Assembly: GCA_963681505.1 (NCBI GenBank)
Contig: OY811973.1
Coordinates: 5,552,128-5,616,127, forward strand
Length of the DNA stretch: 64,000 bases
Direction of reading: 5' to 3'
From: Eunapius fragilis
Taxonomy: Eukaryota > Porifera > Demospongiae > Spongillida > Spongillidae
Part shown: positions 11,701-22,668 of the stretch, piece by piece
Position numbering within the stretch: the stretch's first letter is position 1
Layout of the letters: every line of letters starts with the position of its first letter
The notes under the pieces: generated by a model
The model's input: the letters and a program-made list of their open reading frames with translations, nothing else
Databases searched by the model: none
Told to the model about the DNA's origin: nothing
Made by a program: the position numbers and the translations under genes

Positions 11701-14666
11701 AATATTACAAAGGGTAGACACTCAGTTACAAAGATCAAACACTCAAGGTCAAACACTCCATTAAAAAACAGCAGTTGATAATTTTTTCACCACACAATTT
11801 ACCTAGAGCATTAAAATCTTATAATTCGCATGTTCTCATTATCAGCTACATAGACATATCCATAGTTGTCAACTGTGACACCACGAGGGTGTACAAATGG
11901 ACCAAATCCATTGCCAACTGTCCTAACAGAGTTGAGTATGTTACCTTCGGGGTCTAGAAAGGATATGCTATGACTTCCAAACTCTGTAACAATGTACCTT
12001 CCATACAAGTCACAAGACACGGCTATTGGAGAACACAACAGCCCTTTCTTAGCTGACGTTCCTAACATATGTACATAAGCACCGTTAGCATCAAAGACTT
12101 GCAGTCTGCAGTTGTGGTCATCACAGACAACCAGCTGTTCATGGCGATTGAAGCAGATTCCTGCAGGCAGGTTAAACAGGCCTTCCCCTTCACCCCGTGA
12201 TCCAAACTGGCCCACATAGGTTCCTTCTGGGCTAAATATTTGGATTCTGTTATTTTTCATATCTGAAATATACACCTTCTTTGAGGTAGGATGAATGGCA
12301 ATTCCCCGTGGGTGCATGAACTGGCCTCCTATGACCCCCTTGTTTCCAAACTGCAGCAGTTTTTCACCATTTGATTTAAATTTATGCACATTGTGAGCTT
12401 CACGATCACTAACCCATAGGTCACCCTGAGTATCAACTGCCATTGCATAAGGTCTTGAGAAATTTGACTGAATGACTCGAACCTCCTCATTTGCTGCAAC
12501 ATCAATGATGTGGATTTTATTGTCAGAAGCTGAGACAGCCATTGTGTGGTCTGCAAACATGGCAAGTCCCCAAGGACTAGCATTAGAAATGGTGAAAATG
12601 GCCGGTTCCAGCTTTACATCGGAGTAGTTTCTTGCAACTTCTACTTCAAAAGGGCTATCCTTCACATGGACATCACCGAACTTGATACTAACCTTGTTCT
12701 TCCCAGGATAACGAGGAGTATAATGGACAGAATAGGTTCCATTGTGATTGTCAATAACGTCAGGGTTATATCTGTCTTCCTTTCCAAGGGTTTGCACATG
12801 ACAGTTCACCTGTGCTGTACATAGATTCCCCCCGTGATATACAACATTGCCGGCACTATCAGCTGCTTGGATTTTAAGAACTACTTCCGCTCCCTGGATG
12901 ATATGTTTCCTGCCGTCTATTCCTTCAATTGTGCTCATAGGGGCATAAGTTTTCTCACTGAGTTTGGCCATCTGTTTTACGCAATCTGGGATTTCAATTA
13001 ACTGCAGTGTACTCTCAGCATCAACATCGTGCTTGGTCTCCATTGACAGCAGAGTTTCACACCTTGCCTTGAGATCTTTCTTGCATGACAGGAGCTGAAT
13101 TTCAGTGGCATTGGCTAGATTCGTCCGTATAAAATCCATTGTGCCTGTTATTTGCTGCTGATCCAAGTACAGTTCTTTAATGTGAGGTTCAATCTGTTTT
13201 AATTTCTCTTGGAAATGATGGTCTACTTGTGATTGCAGATCCTGAGCTTGCTCTTCAAATTTTCTAATACATTTTGCCTTAATTTTTTCAAGCTGGTCGG
13301 ATTTTTCAGCATGTAGCAATTCGACTGCTTCCTTGCAGTTCTGGACTTTTACACTGCACTCGTTCAGAGTTTTCAGCTTTTCTTCTAGGCTTACCAGCTG
13401 CTTCTCCATCATTGCCTTTTCCACAGTGACAATATCCTTGATGAATTCACAGGCATGATCCTTATGATCACGGACTGTGCAGTCCCCACAAATCACCGTT
13501 TCACATTTCAAGCAGAACCATTTTAACTCGGTGTTGTGCTTTTGGCAAAGTGGAACGGGTTGTATGGCCGGTTTAGCAGAAATTTCAGTAGCACCTTTGA
13601 TTTCCTTTAGACTGCAGTACCTGTGCGACCGTAGGTTTGTCACCCTTTCGTGCATCTTGGTACAAAAGTCGCATAAAGGTGAGCTGCAGTCATAGCAGAA
13701 TGCTACAGCGGGCGCTGCAATGCTCTCGTCGCATTTTCCACATAGCACGACTTCTTCTTCTGAGAGCTTATTGTGGATTTTCAGGTGATCAACAAGATTG
13801 GCGTATACGAAATTGGTGGTGATGCCATCAACCCCGTTTTCGTTTTCTGTGGTTCGGCGACAAGTAGGACATTCCACTATTTTTGGGCTGTTATCCGGAC
13901 GGTGTTTGGCCCGTGCCTTACCGTATCCTTGGAGACAAGCTGCACAAAAGGTATGTAGACACGGAAGGGTCTTTGGCTCAGTGAATAATTCCGTACATAC
14001 AGCACACGTTAGCTCCTCTTTAACTTTATCTAGCGTCTTTGTTGCCGCCATCGCTAGAAAGATTGTCAGTACTGATGAAATCACGTGCGTTTTGCGAAGT
14101 ATCGGATTATGAATTCATGTATAATGTACTTGAGGCAATAATGCCGTTCTAGAGGATAAATAATAGTATGTAGAATGGAACCTGTACATAATCCGTAGCA
14201 CTAATACCAGGCCCTCCGAAATTTTTATCGTTCTTACGCGTACATTTATTATTCTGTTGAAGCACCTTCAGCTACATACCTGTTCTTGCATTCATCCAGT
14301 CACCCCCACCCCCCCCCACCCCCCCCCCCCCCCCCCCCCAAAAAAAAAGAATTCAATCAATACGTTTTAATCCTACCATTACACGTATTCCCTGTAGGAA
14401 TTGGTTATTTAATTGTCATTTTTAGGATTGTTTAATTAATAGCAATAAACGTTTTTATTTAGCTTAATGGGGCCCCACAATTGAATTTGTTCTCAGTAAT
14501 CATTGTAGGAAATGTTACACACTGAAATTTCTTCTGTAACAAGTGTAATTTCATTGCAGATAACGAATAGTACACTTTGGGAACTTTGATTACTGATGTT
14601 CAAGTGTGATTCATAATTGTAGCCATATGATTTACGTGTATGATATGATTTATGCACACACACACT

Positions 14667-14724
<58 letters not shown>

Positions 14725-17700
14725 GGCATCACTTGTGAAAATGAGCCAGAGTTTTGCTGTTATGACATACTACTTCACTTGAATGATGGTGATGTTCTCT
14801 CGTTAGTATACTATAGTATTGGGTTACCTGTGTATTCATCATTGCATCATTTTATATCGTGTTAGGTATACAGATTTCTTTTATTCCATAAGCATAGTCA
14901 TTTTTTATGTTCACTTGAAAATGAGTGTGAAATGTTCCTTATGTTTCTTTGTGTGTGTCCCTACCAGCATTGTACAAAATTACTCAAGCTCTATTCGTGA
15001 TCATCCAACTGTGCGGTTTGCTATTGAAGCAGCCCTTGCATTGGACTCAAACAATTTTGTCAAGTTTTTCAAGCTTGTCTAGTAAGTTTGTGGGTCCATT
15101 TTTTAAATGTGCAGCACATTATCTTGTTCTCCTATAGCTCAGCCACATATCTGAATGCATGCATCCTACATCAATATTTTTCACAAGTAATTTAGTGTTA
15201 TTATTTTCTACCATCATGGCACTTATTAATTCATAGGTCCGAGCTGATGCTGTTAGGGTGCTCAATCAATCTCACAGTACAGCAGCACAATCATCGTCCT
15301 TTCCTTTAAGCGCTGTTGTGAGAATGTTATCATTTGATGACGATAACAGTGTACGTGGGTTTGGCTCATTACATAAGTGGGTTTGGCACAGTGCATAAAA
15401 GTGGGTGTGGCTCAGTGCATAAGTGCACAGTGGCAAATAAGCACATTCTTTTGAAGCTCTAAGTTGCAATAGCCCATATTTACAGAGGTGTTAATATTGG
15501 ACAGGCTTGCCAAGGAATGTACACACAGCTTTACATGTGTAGCATGGCAATGGATCGTGGTTATATCTAGAATCAGATACTCGAGATTAGTGTTCAATTG
15601 CTCTCCTTTTGTGACTTGGCTACCATTATCTTTTGTGTGTGTTATTTTGTCTGCTTTATTCTTCATTTTCTGTTTGGAAATCATTTTCTTCGTGTAGACT
15701 GTTCAATTCTTACAACACCATGGGATTGAAGTCAAAGGAACTGATGTTATTTTCATGAAAAGGAAGTTAGAACTACCAACCCAGTATTTCTTTGGACGAT
15801 CTTATGCACTTGTTGAATCCAAGAACAGCCTATCTCTAGGGGAGGTAGGCCCAAGGATATGTATAAAAGTGATGTTTGTGACCTGTATTCCTAGGTGATA
15901 TACGGAGGTGCTCTTCCTGCAGTCCCGATTCATACACCATACTCTAGTTTTGTTACTAGCACAGAATCTGTGCAATTAGTTGCACCAAAGGTGACTTCTA
16001 CCCCTTCATTACATCCTGAAGAGCTGGAGGTACACGTATGTCTGTTTTGCTAAATACTTGTATGCGCTATGTCTATCCCTGCTGCAGTCCATTTTGGCTG
16101 AGGTTCAAGTTTTAAGTGATAATGTTGCGGCAGAGGAAGTCGTGCGTGTTATTGATGAATGTGTTATGGAGGTTAGTGCTACAGGGTTTGTGGAGTATAA
16201 TCTATTGAATTAATAATAATTCAGGCAGAAAGGCTTTCTGCTTGCCAGTTCATCTGTGAAGAGATATTGGATGAGGTTGTGGGTTTGCTGTGCAAGGCAG
16301 ATGTTGGAAGTGCAATGGCTTCAGCTCATCAACATATGGAATACCAAAGGTTAGTAGTGGCATCATTACACCTGAAGTAGCCATTAAGCCTTATGTGTAA
16401 TGGTCTCAGGGAGCAAAATGCCCTCAGAGAACTTGCGATTGAAGCTGTGGGTAGTGAGCTGCTTGCTGCTGTGGTTGCCACGGAAAGCCAGCGGGAGTGT
16501 TATGAGGCACATGCTTATGAAACCTCCTTATCTATTTTTGTTGGTGATATGCTTGATGAAGTACTATGTGGTGAAATTCATTTAACAACGACTAGTGTGT
16601 TGAAGCAGGAAAGAATGATGAGAAAGTTACACCACGAATCTCTTGCAATGCTATTTCTCAGAAAGAAATTGAACAGATACTGGAAGATGTAGGTGCACAT
16701 GTGTGTTTGTAGATGTCGTAATCAGGGCTTAGGTAATCTATATTTCAGGTGGTATTATGTAACGTCCAAGCGTCAAAGTGTCAGAAAAGCAGCTTTGGAC
16801 TTTCCTACAGCTGCAGCTGTGTCCACCCTGGCACAACAACTGGATCATCTATTGCCAATAGAGAAAAGGAGGAAATTAGATCTTAGACGCACCAGGTGGG
16901 TTGGCATTTGTCCCACAACAAATAACCTGTCCTTTGTTGGGGTTACCAGGCATCCCTGTTATGTCTAGTGTGTCTTGTGGGTTCATTGCTCCTACTGTAT
17001 TTTTTTACCACTTTATTTCATTGCCTGCAGTCTTGTTGATGTACCCCAGAGGATATCTGAGCAGCTACATGCAAGCTGTTTGAAAGTTGAGAAGCTAAGG
17101 TGGGGACTTCCTTTGTTTGCCAGTGAAGTTTACTATGTACATATCAATATGTAGATGTGACTCCTTGGCTGCAATTGATCTACCTTCACTGTTGTACTGT
17201 GATCTGCTAAGGACGCAGATCACTGATCACATGGATCCTCACCAACCTTTTAAACTCTGTTGGCAATTAGTGATATCGCTTTCAGATTGGGTTGGAAATC
17301 CTGAAGACAACCAAGTTATTCAGTGGCTGAGAAGTAAATTGAGTTACTGTATCCCAATTGATGTGAATTCAGGACAGAATGAAGGAGTAGAAAGGATTTC
17401 TTTATGGAGTGATTTCATCAAGGATTCAAATCCATACACTGCAAAGAAACTTGAGATGGTTGTCAAACTTGTCACTGCGACACATACATGCAGTTCTGCC
17501 GTGTTGTATCACCAGATGCAGGGTACTACTGCCATATTGTTGTATGTAAGAAAGCCAAATCATGGGGAAACAATGGAGGTATAGAGGACATCTCTGCGAT
17601 CATACATGTGTGCGGTCTATAAATGTGCTTGCCATCACTTCTTTAATCAGGAATTTTGTGGTTCAGTTATGAAGCAGTTTGATGTAGTAGCTGTTCATAT

Positions 17701-19543
17701 GACGTCTCATAGGGTACCGTTGTTGGTTGTGGGAACTCAGTCATTAGAAGATGATTTCCTGGCATACTGGATTAAATTAAGGATCAGTGAGTATGTCATG
17801 TCCCCTTAGAATGATTACTTAATACTACATATCATTCTATAGCTCTCAACACACTCACTGATCTTGCAAATACTTGCATCTCTACTATTGATTTCCAACT
17901 ATTTAATCTGACAAGTAATAAGATGGACTGTGCAAAGCAGTCCGAAGGCAAGGTGAGTCACCACTGATGCAGGAGTTTTTGCGTTATGTACCTTAACTTC
18001 AGCTTTGCAGTGGATTGCAATGGCTGGCACAACATTACCCTCATCAGCCATCAATTGTCCACTGCGCGCTGAAAGACTTCGTCGAAGAAGGTATTTTGGT
18101 TGACATAAGCAGTGTCAGTATATAATGTGTATGTGTATGTGTGTGAGCAGGCATTATGGAGCACTTCATATCACGAGTTTGTGCTGACAGAGAGAAAAGG
18201 AAGGTTGCCGGACTTCCCTCTCAGGTATGGACCAGCTCCTGGAATTTCGTTATGCAGTGATCATACTATATTTCTAGCCACTTTTGGTATTGGTGGATCT
18301 CTACAATGCAGTGCTAGACTACCTTGCTACAGTGGCAACTGTGTCCATGAAATTACCTTCTTGGCCGGTTGATTTTGCCCCACCATCCTTCATTAGAGGA
18401 GGTATTGTATTAATTAAACTTTTAGTGATTGGTATATAAAATACTGGTTCTATGTTCAGAACACCCACCAGCATTTTGGAACAGCCCAGAGTATTTGCAA
18501 ATAATTGAAGAAGAAATTACAAAGCTAAAACTGCCTCCACCTGAAATCAAACAGGCTGTCAATTCAGGTCTGTCCTATCCAGAACAGTGCAGTTGACATG
18601 ATCCATTTTGTGCTTTTCTGTAGCCACTGCTGCGAACATGCTGTATGCAGATTGCTTGCAGTATGTTTCCAGTCTGAACTTGCCTGGTGGAGATCAGCTG
18701 ATTGTGCCTATGCTGTCCAGGTATGTACATTTAGCAATTCAGTTCTATTGACTGTTATCATTTATTTTGTACACGTACTTCAAAGAATTAAGGTGTTGCT
18801 TCATGATCAAGAGATGTCCTTACAACATGACAGTGTTGAATCTTGCTTGTGCATTCCTTGGGATGAAGTGATGTTTCTCATTGTGGAGCAGATCATTACA
18901 CATCTTCGATGTGACCTATGGTTTGCACTTGATAAGGAGAGTGAAAGGGAGTTCACTATACCGACGTCTTGGCTAAGGGCAGAAGTAGAAACTAGCATTG
19001 ATCAGGTTCCACAGTTGAAGGAACAGGTGGATGGTGCTTATCCACTGAGGTATGGGCTGTGTATCTTTCTACTTCACTAATAAGCCTTATACCATTTGCA
19101 CTACATTGAAGACACCAGAGTGAACCAAGTTCATCTGTGCCCTCACAGCTGATGGAATATAGAGATGCACTTCAGATGACTTTGAAGAATGAAAAGGAGT
19201 CTTCTGAAAGGTCAGTTATACAGAATGCTGTATGAGTTTATAGTTCAAATCACACTTATCAGATTTGAACTACTATTAAATCAATGGGCTAATGAACCGT
19301 TAGAAATGCCAGAAGAGAATACTACCACAATTCCTTGTTCATCACCAGTGGATGATGAATTAGGCACCAAATGGAATAATCCTGATGCAGCACTTCAACT
19401 GTTACGTATGAAAATACGAACAAGCAGGTAATATTTTCATTTCCACTGTATTGCTTTATGTTTTATGTACTTGTATATAAAGATTTCAGGCACTCAAGGA
19501 TACAATACAGTTGGAAGATGTAGTCAATGGAATGACAATTTAG
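5741..19543 (+). CDS. MCM3AP: GANP/MCM3AP: RRM + SAC3/GANP mRNA-export scaffold, 36 exons
   Basis: GANP is the metazoan Sac3 scaffold of the TREX-2 complex, coupling transcription to mRNA export at nuclear pores. Exons: 5741-5776, 5862-5946, 6008-6627, 6690-6864, 6916-6941, 7855-8146, 8425-8541, 8594-8667, 8718-8786, 8897-8947, 8999-9145, 9211-9272, 9330-9462, 14725-14801, 14968-15081, 15138-15186, 15237-15350, 15698-15844, 15895-16029, 16088-16171, 16225-16349, 16410-16688, 16749-16895, 17031-17099, 17155-17578, 17651-17786, 17843-17952, 18003-18090, 18151-18224, 18278-18401, 18460-18567, 18624-18720, 18786-19049, 19112-19210, 19263-19427, 19483-19543. The sum is 4977 nt, 1658 aa (human about 1980). 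Seen: NPF-containing N-terminus; RRM at about 198-270; acidic linker; SAC3 signature [19 protein letters not shown] from about 464 and [10 protein letters not shown]; the helix [16 protein letters not shown] corresponds to the Sac3 region that binds centrin/ENY2 in relatives. Exon 1 is the least certain part. Confidence 0.93.
7479..7500. repeat. G22 homopolymer in MCM3AP intron 5
   Basis: Twenty-two consecutive G within the 913-bp intron 5 (6942-7854). Otherwise that intron is AT-rich and I see no exon in it. Confidence 0.95.
9463..9970. other. Start of MCM3AP intron 13, non-coding
   Basis: The 5262-bp intron 13 begins here with a GTAGGATG donor after AAAGAG. Open frames exist but match nothing I recognise and lack a consistent exon phase. 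Confidence 0.5.
9971..11531. mobile_element. Foldback element FB-1 (4-bp TSD)
   Basis: A 1561-bp inverted-repeat element whose two halves are imperfect reverse complements almost to the centre (about 10744-10882). Ends read AGGTCATTCC and GGAATGACCC. Direct repeats GGCA flank it (9967-9970, 11532-11535). Shared inner blocks include ATCAAATTGAAGCTC and CCCGGCAGCGATCACATCTA, whose reverse complement lies at 10886-10905. The left arm has a local duplication of GACAAGCTCTA near 10370-10400. No transposase is encoded. It belongs with the elements at 29357 and 33409. Confidence 0.9.
11811..14051 (-). CDS. TRIM-NHL protein: RING, two B-boxes, coiled coil, filamin, NHL
   Basis: Probable E3 ubiquitin ligase of the TRIM2/TRIM3/TRIM71-type architecture, 746 aa in one exon. 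From the ATG at 14051 ([10 protein letters not shown]): RING at C16, C19, C31, H33, C36, C39, C61, C64; B-box 1 at about 102-145 (CGKCDES...CYDC...CDFC); B-box 2 at about 165-205 ([12 protein letters not shown]...CGDC...HKDH); a Lys/Glu/Gln-rich coiled coil at about 210-340; a filamin/Ig repeat at about 370-475 ([20 protein letters not shown]); and about six NHL repeats at 490-746 that should fold as a beta-propeller binding RNA or protein ([34 protein letters not shown]). An in-frame GTG upstream is not needed. The gene lies antisense within MCM3AP intron 13 and has no introns in a locus rich in introns, which suggests a retrocopy or a member of a lineage-specific expansion. The family is known; the orthology within it is not resolved. 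Confidence 0.95.
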   Translation of the reverse strand: MAATKTLDKVKEELTCAVCTELFTEPKTLPCLHTFCAACLQGYGKARAKHRPDNSPKIVECPTCRRTTENENGVDGITTNFVYANLVDHLKIHNKLSEEEVVLCGKCDESIAAPAVAFCYDCSSPLCDFCTKMHERVTNLRSHRYCSLKEIKGATEISAKPAIQPVPLCQKHNTELKWFCLKCETVICGDCTVRDHKDHACEFIKDIVTVEKAMMEKQLVSLEEKLKTLNECSVKVQNCKEAVELLHAEKSDQLEKIKAKCIRKFEEQAQDLQSQVDHHFQEKLKQIEPHIKELYLDQQQITGTMDFIRTNLANATEIQLLSCKKDLKARCETLLSMETKHDVDAESTLQLIEIPDCVKQMAKLSEKTYAPMSTIEGIDGRKHIIQGAEVVLKIQAADSAGNVVYHGGNLCTAQVNCHVQTLGKEDRYNPDVIDNHNGTYSVHYTPRYPGKNKVSIKFGDVHVKDSPFEVEVARNYSDVKLEPAIFTISNASPWGLAMFADHTMAVSASDNKIHIIDVAANEEVRVIQSNFSRPYAMAVDTQGDLWVSDREAHNVHKFKSNGEKLLQFGNKGVIGGQFMHPRGIAIHPTSKKVYISDMKNNRIQIFSPEGTYVGQFGSRGEGEGLFNLPAGICFNRHEQLVVCDDHNCRLQVFDANGAYVHMLGTSAKKGLLCSPIAVSCDLYGRYIVTEFGSHSISFLDPEGNILNSVRTVGNGFGPFVHPRGVTVDNYGYVYVADNENMRIIRF
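14302..14339. repeat. Poly-C tract, interrupted
   Basis: CACCCCCACC followed by long C runs up to position 14339, then A9, between the TRIM gene start and MCM3AP exon 14. Confidence 0.9.
14655..14721. repeat. (CA)n microsatellite abutting the MCM3AP exon 14 acceptor
   Basis: An almost pure CA repeat runs to CACACACTAG, where AG at 14723-14724 is the acceptor of exon 14 (GGCATCACTTGTGAAAATGA). The usual polypyrimidine tract is replaced by CA dinucleotides. Confidence 0.93.
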
Positions 19544-19693
19544 TGTGTGCACAGTACATTCACTGTTGTGTCCGTATGAACTGAACTGTTATTCTCATGT
19601 TCATGTGATGTGTAAATGCTACATAATTAATACACGATCATTGCTGGAGTAAAAAAAAATTTAGACACACACAGCATTCTGATTGTTTCCTAT
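19544..19693. other. Convergent 3' interval between MCM3AP and ADA-1
   Basis: 150 bp lie between the MCM3AP stop (+) and the ADA-1 stop (-). The transcripts must have very short or overlapping 3' UTRs. I see no canonical AATAAA on either strand within it. Confidence 0.6.
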
Positions 19694-21277
19694 CTACTGA
19701 TTCTCTTTGTACAATTGCATTTTGTTTTCCAAGTCTTGCACTAGTTGTATTCTCTCCTCCTCAGGAAGAAAGGCAGCGTTAGCCGCACAGAATACCTATT
19801 AGGAAAGGACACATATAAAACATTTATTTTTAACTAGGTCATTAATTCATATAAGAATCGTACTGATTGAATGAGCTGCTCTTCATTTAGGCCCATTTTT
19901 TCAGCCAAAATATATTCATCAGAAATACAGCACTGCATAACACCAGGATCATCAGTGCTCAATGAAAAGCTCTGTCCTTCTGTCTCATTGGCAAATCTAT
20001 ATGGAAACAATGCAGTTACTAAGTATTGTTGAGATATGCAATATGAAGGCACACTGTTTCAACGCATGCTCCTCCAAAGATTGCTGTGCACTGGTGAAGA
20101 GGCTTGATGTAGGACACGCCTGTAATATCAAAAGCATTATAGCACACTGCCGTATCTGTATCAGTGATAATTCATATACCTCAAAATGCACCTTGTGTTT
20201 TCTAGCCAGATCATACACACCTTGATCCTCGATAACGTGATAACCATGCCCAATTCTTTCTGCACCAAGAATTTCAATTGCCTGCATGGAATACATTTGT
20301 TAGGCAATAGCACAAAACAAAAAAGCTAATATGTGCTTTTTTACCTCCTTCACATTAGCAGCTGGTCCGGATTCTCCTGCATGTACGGTGATGTGAAGTC
20401 CATGCTTTTTGGCCATATGGAATGCATCTATGAACCTCTGATCCATTGGTAAGGTTTCATCCCCAGCTATGTCAACTGCCACCACACCTCTAGATTGATA
20501 ATTCACAGCCAATTCCGCAATTTGCATTGCCGTTTCTATGATATTATTTAATTACATTCGATCACCACAAACCACAGCCGACACTAACCTGGTTGATGTC
20601 TCATAAAGCACAGAATCTGTCTGACTTTTACTTTAAAAAGTTTCTGGCCCTTATCCAGTCCATCTGATATCGCTTCAATGAAATCTTTAGGGCTAACGTT
20701 GTGATCGGTCCCAGCTAACGGCCAGTATCTGTACTCTGCATATATCACGTTGTTGTTATAGCAGTCTTCACAGAACTCGAAAGCAATCCTTTTCAGATTT
20801 TCCTTAGTGCTAGAAAAGGCAAGTGGTTCTTTATCGCTTGCCACAATAGTATTCAAGCAGAATGTACCTTATGATTTTGATGATATTAGGAAATACCTTA
20901 AGAAAGGCTACAAGCGATGGCTGCTTCTCTGCACAGCAGACGAAGGGTTTGAAATTGTCTGGATCGGTGGGAAAGCCGTTGCCGTTCTCTTGGAGCCTAT
21001 AGGGTGATTGTATAATTACCCTAGCCTAGGTCAGAGATAATACCTCTGGCTGTACTGTCTCAATCGTGCCATAGGCCATCATATATATAAATATAAATCC
21101 GAGGTAAGAAACTTACCTGCTTAGTTCGAACAAGGTACTCAAGCGACAGGCTCCGTCGCCATGCAGGTGAAGTTCAACCTTTACGAAACAAAGGGTATTT
21201 GTTCCTAATGTTTGATATCGTGGGCCGTAACTTACTTTCGGTAGCCTACGATACCTTTCTAAGTCTATAGCCGACAT
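19694..21277 (-). CDS. ADA: Adenosine deaminase, paralog 1 (compact, complete)
   Basis: Zinc hydrolase converting adenosine and deoxyadenosine to inosine and deoxyinosine in purine salvage. Nine exons: 21277-21236, 21178-21117, 20996-20868, 20809-20589, 20535-20345, 20281-20180, 20119-20055, 19996-19864, 19795-19694. Total 1047 nt, 348 aa (human 363). Start MSAIDLERYRRLPK. Catalytic and metal residues are all present: VELHLHGDG (H18, H20), VHAGESG (H203, E206), RIGHGYH (H227) and SLSTDDPG (D286, D287). Exons 1-4 encode an N-terminal helical part typical of ADA. Introns are 52-120 bp. It is divergent from AP5S1, whose ATG is 81 bp away. Exon 7 to 8 uses donor ACA|GTGTGC, the weakest splice site of the model. 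No signal peptide, so cytosolic rather than the secreted ADA2/ADGF type. Confidence 0.96.
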
Positions 21278-21358
21278 CTCTATAATAATAACAAGTATGG
21301 TGATGTATTGCGGCTTTTATTGTTAGTGGACTCGTTCCCAGACAGTTAATTAATTAGG
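21278..21358. promoter_or_regulatory. Putative bidirectional promoter, ADA-1 / AP5S1
   Basis: 81 bp separate the two divergent start codons; the interval contains TATAATAATAACAAG close to the ADA-1 side. Shared-promoter function is inferred from the layout. Confidence 0.55.
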
Positions 21359-22187
21359 ATGGTTCTAGCCTTTCTCTGTCACACGGTAGTCTCAACACCG
21401 TGTAGAATGCTATACTCAGCAGTCTTCGGGGACGATTTGCAGCAAGCATCTACTATTGAGGTGAAATGAAAGCATCCTCTCCCTCGCACACACCAAATAA
21501 ATACACACGCTGCGCAGGGAGCTTCGTACGAGTCCCTCCGAAGTATAAGAAAAGATCAGTTAATGCATGTTGCTTGCCGTGTACAGACAGAGTTTGGATT
21601 TAAGTTAGCTTGCAGAGATGCTGATGGTAGCGAAGGGTAAGTTACATTTGCATGCTTACACTTTATTTTATATCTTGTTATTTCAGTGTTACTTCAGATA
21701 GGGGATTCTTAAGGTTTGGTTTTTCCGAATCGCTTGCAATTCAGTTCGTTTGTGCAACAATGTAGATTATCACCTGGTGATCCATTTATGACCTCCAAGG
21801 CAGTGGTGTGGCAGGCAGTTGATAGGTAGGCCTATATACTATCATTGATCATGTGATCAAATTGCTTTATAATGTGGACCCAGCTGTGCCTATGTTATGA
21901 TCTGTGAGCTAGACGAAAACAGACTACAGGCTGAGTGTGTCCTCGCTCTTTTAGTGAGACTAATACAGGTGCACATCGTGTCAGGTGAACAAAGAAGTGC
22001 TGAGGTGAGAGGAGTGTGTGGTTTATATACTACATAACATATTTCATATCATCAGATCCTGCTCAAAGGTGATAAGATGACAGCTATACTTCACCTTTTC
22101 CTCCCAAATGGCCATATTCTTTTTCTGAACAGTAAGGTAGTTGCTCAATATGAAAAGCAGTTAGAGAAGCTCATAGGAGGGAAATGA
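21359..22187 (+). CDS. AP5S1: AP-5 adaptor complex sigma subunit
   Basis: Small subunit of the fifth adaptor-protein complex, which with SPG11/SPG15 acts in late-endosome/lysosome sorting. Six exons: 21359-21460, 21518-21636, 21687-21713, 21766-21825, 21884-22004, 22056-22187; 561 nt, 186 aa (human 200). N-terminus MVLAFLCHTVV and CRMLYSAVFGDD match the longin-like start of AP5S1. The middle has LRSIRKDQLMHVACRVQ and KAVVWQAV, and the C-terminus GDKMTAILHLFLPNGHILFL corresponds to the family's conserved RFLPxGQLLFLN block. Exon 3 is only 27 nt. An AATAAA at 22405-22410 is a plausible polyadenylation signal. Identification rests on my memory of the family; the phases close without error. Confidence 0.9.
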
Positions 22188-22668
22188 AGCCTTATATGTG
22201 TGTGCCGCACAGTATAGAGCTTCCTTGGACAGTGGACCATGCAAGTGCACTCAAATGTTGTACAATGGATAGTAGTATTACTACACTACTCAGAATTAAT
22301 GTAGGCATTCCCTGCATCAATACACCAGTTAGTTATGTGCATTACAATGTATAACTATACGTGGCAAATCATCTCAGTGTTCATGCATGATCGTAGGTGA
22401 TACAAATAAATTTAGTTTGTCACCTGGCAACACACACCTGTGCAGTTGTGTCATGAGAATAATGTAATGATTGCATAAGCCTGGCCGACAGGTCTAGATG
22501 CTGTTTAGAATTCTTTCATCCACAAAGGATGGCTTTAGTACCATGCTCACTTTAAAAAATGCAGTTGCAAATAAACTTGTTATGTTTGCACAAATATTAT
22601 AGTTGTACCCAACACATGGCACAGAATGGACACCATATTAAAAAGAAATTCACATATGCTGATCATAC
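22188..22668. other. Convergent 3' interval between AP5S1 and ELP6
   Basis: Non-coding, AT-rich, with AATAAA at 22405 and again near 22569 on the plus strand. No repeat recognised. Confidence 0.6.

Noticed and set aside
14493..14717. Minus-strand ORF of alternating Cys and Val
   Set aside because: Translation of the CA microsatellite.
19189..19431. Plus-strand ORF at the end of MCM3AP as one exon
   Set aside because: Phase and family alignment require an intron at 19211-19262; the ORF reads through it by chance.
20807..21007. Plus-strand ORF overlapping ADA-1 exon 3
   Set aside because: Antisense shadow of an exon whose minus-strand reading is a clear ADA segment.
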